DNA from: CALJXB01 sp965225935
Lineage (GTDB): Bacteria > Pseudomonadota > Alphaproteobacteria > Kiloniellales > JAKSDN01
Direction: 5' to 3'
Length of the DNA: 64,000 nt
Assembly: GCA_965225935.1 (NCBI GenBank)
Contig: CBDDCC010000014.1
Location: forward strand, 186,001-250,000
In this document: positions 61,379-64,000 of the stretch, in pieces
Position numbering within the stretch: the first letter of the stretch is position 1
How the letters are laid out: each line of letters begins with the position of its first letter
Translations under genes and position numbers: made by a program
Notes under the pieces: model-generated
Databases searched by the model: none
Told to the model about the DNA's origin: nothing
Seen by the model: only the letters and a program-made list of their open reading frames with translations

Positions 61379-61885
61379 TTAGCTGTTCGGGGGCAGGACC
61401 ACGTTGTCGATGACGTGGATGACGCCGTTCGAGGCCACGATGTCGGTGGCGGTGACGTTGGCGTTGTTGACCATCACGCCGCCGCCGCTGGTGTAGACCT
61501 CGAGCATCTTGCCGTTGACCGTCTTGGCCTCGTCGAGCTTGACCACGTCGGCCGCCATGACCTCGCCCGGCACCACGTGATAGGTCAGGATGGCGGTGAG
61601 CTGATCCCGGTTCTCGGGCTTCAGCAGGCTCTCGACGGTCCCGGCCGGCAGCTTGGCGAAGGCGGCGTCGGTGGGCGCGAAGACCGTGAACGGCCCGGGC
61701 CCCTTCAGGGTCTCGACCAGCCCGGCCGCGTCGAGGGCGGCTGCCAGGGTGTTGAACTGGCCGGCTTCGACCGCCGTGTCGACGATGTCCTTGTCCTTGT
61801 TGGCTGCTTGGACGTTCATGCAGCCGGCCGTCAGGCCGACGACGGCGAGTGCCGCGAAGGCCAGCTTGGCGATGTTGTTCCTCAT
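61379..61885 (-). CDS. fasciclin-domain lipoprotein
   Basis: 168 aa. Lipobox LTAGC gives a lipidated Cys22 after the signal peptide MRNNIAKLAFAALAVVG. One fasciclin domain: DIVDTAVEAGQFNTLAAAL, GPFTVFAPTDAAFAKLP (FAS1 H1 box), YHVVPGEVMAADV, and ASNGVIHVIDNVVLP (H2 box). Such proteins mediate surface adhesion. AAGGAG precedes the ATG. Confidence 0.92.
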   Translation of the reverse strand: MRNNIAKLAFAALAVVGLTAGCMNVQAANKDKDIVDTAVEAGQFNTLAAALDAAGLVETLKGPGPFTVFAPTDAAFAKLPAGTVESLLKPENRDQLTAILTYHVVPGEVMAADVVKLDEAKTVNGKMLEVYTSGGGVMVNNANVTATDIVASNGVIHVIDNVVLPPNS

Positions 61886-62057
61886 GTCCGTTGCTCCTTG
61901 CTCTCGTCTCGCTCGACCGCCGGCCCTCTTGGCATCCAGCCGCTCGGGGCGGACGGTCCGGTTCTCGGAACGCGCCGGAGCCAAGTGGTCCACGGCCGTC
62001 GGCGGCGCACCGAGTTTTCATATGGAGAAATTTCGCTATACCTTCAATGTAATTTTC

Positions 62058-62079
62058 GTAAAATGAAAAGATCTTTTAC
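62058..62079. promoter_or_regulatory. palindromic operator candidate before the XRE-cupin gene
   Basis: AAAAGATCTTTT at 62066-62077 is a perfect 12-bp palindrome, itself within a wider GTAAAA (62058-62063)...TTTTAC (62074-62079) pair. It lies in an AT-rich patch 55-75 bp upstream of the regulator's ATG and is well placed for autoregulation. Confidence 0.45.
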
Positions 62080-62134
62080 TTATGATAGAAAACGGTTATG
62101 ATATTTGAGCCTCAGTGGAAATAGGGAGGGAGTC

Positions 62135-62719
62135 ATGATCTCCGAGACGCTGGCGGCCGGCCTGGAGCACTACAGGATCGGCGAGAAGGTGCGGGCGCTG
62201 CGCCTGGAGAAGAAGCTGGGGCTGGTGCAGCTCGGCGAGCACACGGGCCTGTCGCCGGCCATGCTGTCCAAGATCGAGCGCGGCCAGGTCTTTCCGACTC
62301 TGCCGACGCTGCTCCGGATCGCCCTGGTCTTCGGCGTCGGGCTCGAGCACTTCTTCGTCGAGGACGACGAGCGGCCGCTTGCCGCGGTGGTCCGGAAGAA
62401 GGACCGCCTGCGGCTGCCGGACCGGCAGGAGGCCGAGACGCCCTCCTACTACTTCGAAAGCCTCGACTTCCCGGTGAGCGACCGCAAGATGGAGGGCTAC
62501 TTTGCCGAGTTCCCAGCCCGGGCCGCGCCGTCGAAGCCCCACCGACACGGCGGCGCGGAGCTCGTCTACGTGCTGAAGGGCCGGTTGCGGGTCGACGTCG
62601 ACGGGGAGGAAAAGCGGCTCGACCCGGGCGACGCCCTCTACTTCGACTCCAGCGTGCCCCACAGCTACGCCCCGCGGGGGCGCTCAGGCTGCTCTGCGAT
62701 CGTCGTCGTCACGGGCTAG
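62135..62719 (+). CDS. XRE-family regulator with C-terminal cupin
   Basis: 194 aa. HTH_3 at residues 15-70 (VRALRLEKKLGLVQLGEHTGLS, PAMLSKIERGQVFPT), then a small cupin with metal-type residues in KPHRHGGAELVYVLKG and GDALYFDSSVPHSY. This group (PuuR/SutR-like) usually represses amine, sulfur or amino-acid catabolic genes. GGGAGGG precedes the ATG at 62135. Its stop overlaps the end of the convergent LysR gene. Confidence 0.9.
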   Translation: MISETLAAGLEHYRIGEKVRALRLEKKLGLVQLGEHTGLSPAMLSKIERGQVFPTLPTLLRIALVFGVGLEHFFVEDDERPLAAVVRKKDRLRLPDRQEAETPSYYFESLDFPVSDRKMEGYFAEFPARAAPSKPHRHGGAELVYVLKGRLRVDVDGEEKRLDPGDALYFDSSVPHSYAPRGRSGCSAIVVVTG

Positions 62720-63624
62720 GCCGGCCCTATACGGGTCCGCGGCCGACCGCCGCCCATCGCGCCGCGCAGATCGTCGGCGACCTCGAAGAAGGCCTTGATC
62801 ATGCGCGATTGGGCGCGCTCGGCAAGGCAGACCACGTGGGCGTAGGTATAGATGCCAGCGTTCTTGATGCGCACGGTGCGCAGGTCCGCGTGGGGCACGA
62901 ACTCGATGTCCGATACGACGCCGATGCCGATGCCGCGCTGGACGGCCATCCAGACCGCCTCGCGCGAGCCGATTTCCATCACCGGGTCGATTGCGACCCC
63001 GGCGCGCGCGAGAGCCGCTTCGAAGGCGAGGCGGGTGGTCGAGCCGACCTCGCGCAGCACCACCCGCTCGCCCTCCAGCTCCTCGATGCGGATCTGCCGC
63101 CGCCGGGCGAAGCGGTGCTGCCGGTTCACGAACACCAGGACGGGGTGGCGGCTGAAGGGACGGGCGACGATGCGCGGGTCGTCCTCGATATGGGCGAGCA
63201 CGCCGACGTCGGCCCGGAACTCGAAGAGCGCCTCCAGCGCCTCTTGGGAGTTGCCGGTCTCGACCGAGACCTTGATGCCGGGATAACGCTCGTTGAAACC
63301 GGCGAGCATCTCGGTCACGTGGTAGGGCCCGACGGCTGCCACCTTGAGCTGGCCGCTGTGGAAGCCGCCCACCTCGTTCAGGAGATCGACCGCCTCGTCC
63401 TCCAGGCTGAGGATGCGCCGGGTCAGCTCGAAGAGCCGGCGGCCGGTCTCGGTCAGCACGACCTTGCGGCCGCTGCGGTGGAACAGCTCGACCTCGAAAT
63501 AGTCCTCCAGGTTCCGAACCTGCACGGTCACCGTGGGCTGAGTGACGTTGAGGGCCTTTGCCGCCGCCGTGAATCCGCCCTCCGAGGCGACGGCATGGAA
63601 GGATCTGAGCTGGGTATGCAACAT
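62716..63624 (-). CDS. LysR-family transcriptional regulator
   Basis: 302 aa. HTH: LRSFHAVASEGGFTAAAKALNVTQPTVTVQVRNLE (quoted in part GGFTAAAKALNVTQPTV), effector domain with AAVGPYHVTEMLAGFNERYPG and GIGIGVVSDIEFVPHADLR. Of the CysB/CynR-like shape. It reads away from an iron-type alcohol dehydrogenase gene and is presumably its regulator. LysR genes next to this dehydrogenase type occur in phosphonate-degradation loci, which is a lead only. Confidence 0.88.
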   Translation of the reverse strand: MLHTQLRSFHAVASEGGFTAAAKALNVTQPTVTVQVRNLEDYFEVELFHRSGRKVVLTETGRRLFELTRRILSLEDEAVDLLNEVGGFHSGQLKVAAVGPYHVTEMLAGFNERYPGIKVSVETGNSQEALEALFEFRADVGVLAHIEDDPRIVARPFSRHPVLVFVNRQHRFARRRQIRIEELEGERVVLREVGSTTRLAFEAALARAGVAIDPVMEIGSREAVWMAVQRGIGIGVVSDIEFVPHADLRTVRIKNAGIYTYAHVVCLAERAQSRMIKAFFEVADDLRGAMGGGRPRTRIGPA

Positions 63625-63715
63625 AGATTTTCTCTATGGATCGAATTCATTTTTTCGATTTAATTTATAATGCTGTTTATGAAAGGATACCTCAAGGGAC
63701 AAGGAACGGCGGGGG
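63625..63715. promoter_or_regulatory. LysR-controlled divergent promoter
   Basis: A dyad ATCGAA (63640-63645) with TTCGAT (63654-63659), eight bases apart, precedes an exact TATAAT at 63666-63671. The dyad overlaps the expected -35 position of the plus-strand promoter, the common placement for LysR activation sites. Confidence 0.55.
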
Positions 63716-64000
63716 TGGGGAGCAGTGTGGCGGTTTCGCCATCCAGTGGCCGTGACGTTCGGCGCCGGCTGCCTGAGCGAGGCGGGCAGCGCCCTCGGCG
63801 GCCGCAGCTACGTTCTCGTCACCTACGGCGAGCCGCTGTTCGCGAAACTGGCGGACCGGCTGATGGGGATTGCGGGGCCGCCGCTCGCCGTCATCGACGA
63901 CATCCCGCCCAATCCTGATTTCGAGGCCCTCGAGCGCTGCTGCGCGGCGTTGAGCCGATTGCGAGTGCCGCCTCAGTCGATCATTGCCCTCGGCGGCGGC
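63716..64000 (+). CDS. iron-containing alcohol dehydrogenase family protein (5' part, cut by the window end)
   Basis: Reading from GTG at 63716 (or 63725) gives VWRFRHPVAVTFGAG, SYVLVTYGEPLF, IDDIPPNPDFEALERC and IIALGGG, which is the start of a group III iron alcohol dehydrogenase: FGxG, the D-x-x-P-N-P-D-F segment and the cofactor GGG loop. At least 94 codons are present and the gene runs on. The PNPD form is seen among phosphonoacetaldehyde- and lactaldehyde-type reductases, so the substrate is open. AAGGA precedes the first GTG. Confidence 0.75.

Noticed and set aside
1..64000. CRISPR arrays, rRNA genes or prophage structural genes
   Set aside because: No regularly spaced repeats, no conserved rRNA blocks and no capsid, tail or integrase-type proteins were found.

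Overview
The window is about 64 kb of very GC-rich DNA with short intergenic gaps, many ATGA/GTGA overlaps and frequent GTG starts. The gene content (GatCAB, RuvX, PotFGHI, a ScfR-type regulator, Tad-type pseudopilins, DMSP genes) fits a free-living, probably marine, alphaproteobacterium of the Rhodospirillales/Kiloniellales type. This placement is inferred from content and style, not from a marker tree.

Left region (1-9.4 kb): a coupled dmdB-dmdA pair (DMSP demethylation branch) on the minus strand is followed on the plus strand by a PCuAC copper chaperone, a 1-Cys peroxiredoxin, a selenium-binding-protein/methanethiol oxidase and a polytopic membrane protein. Together they could carry methyl-sulfur from DMSP to methanethiol and on to formaldehyde, sulfide and H2O2, with copper delivery and peroxide removal alongside. 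A 272-bp palindromic MITE-like element sits in the middle and supplies the chaperone's stop codon. ruvX, a SixA-like phosphatase and an aldo/keto reductase follow.

9.4-27 kb: a very large secreted GH81-type beta-1,3-glucanase, the gatCAB operon, a small superinfection-immunity-like protein bracketed by two copies of a palindromic repeat, a YeeE/YedE sulfur transporter, a bicupin, a non-pyrrolysine MttB-family methyltransferase, a DMT permease, an atypical DsbB with its small partner, a class V aminotransferase-like protein, a secreted unknown, and a complete IS630-family element.

27-42 kb: tRNA-Ser(GCU), a small GIY-YIG protein, an MFS exporter, a secreted alpha/beta hydrolase, a glycine-zipper lipoprotein, a four-gene Tad pseudopilin cluster with two von Willebrand A proteins, cspA, a histidine phosphatase, a 660-bp gene-free stretch with hairpins and DnaA-box-like sites, an acetylpolyamine-amidohydrolase-like enzyme and a TPR/GT41 O-GlcNAc-transferase-like protein.

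42-64 kb: a PotFGHI polyamine importer facing a PuuB-like FAD oxidase, a HigBA toxin-antitoxin pair, an oligopeptide ABC operon whose oppB ribosome site lies in a hairpin, a LysR/quinone-oxidoreductase divergent pair, a ScfR-type regulator divergent from a sodium:solute symporter with two small downstream genes, an IS481 remnant, a fasciclin lipoprotein, an XRE-cupin regulator, and a LysR regulator divergent from an iron-type alcohol dehydrogenase cut by the window edge.
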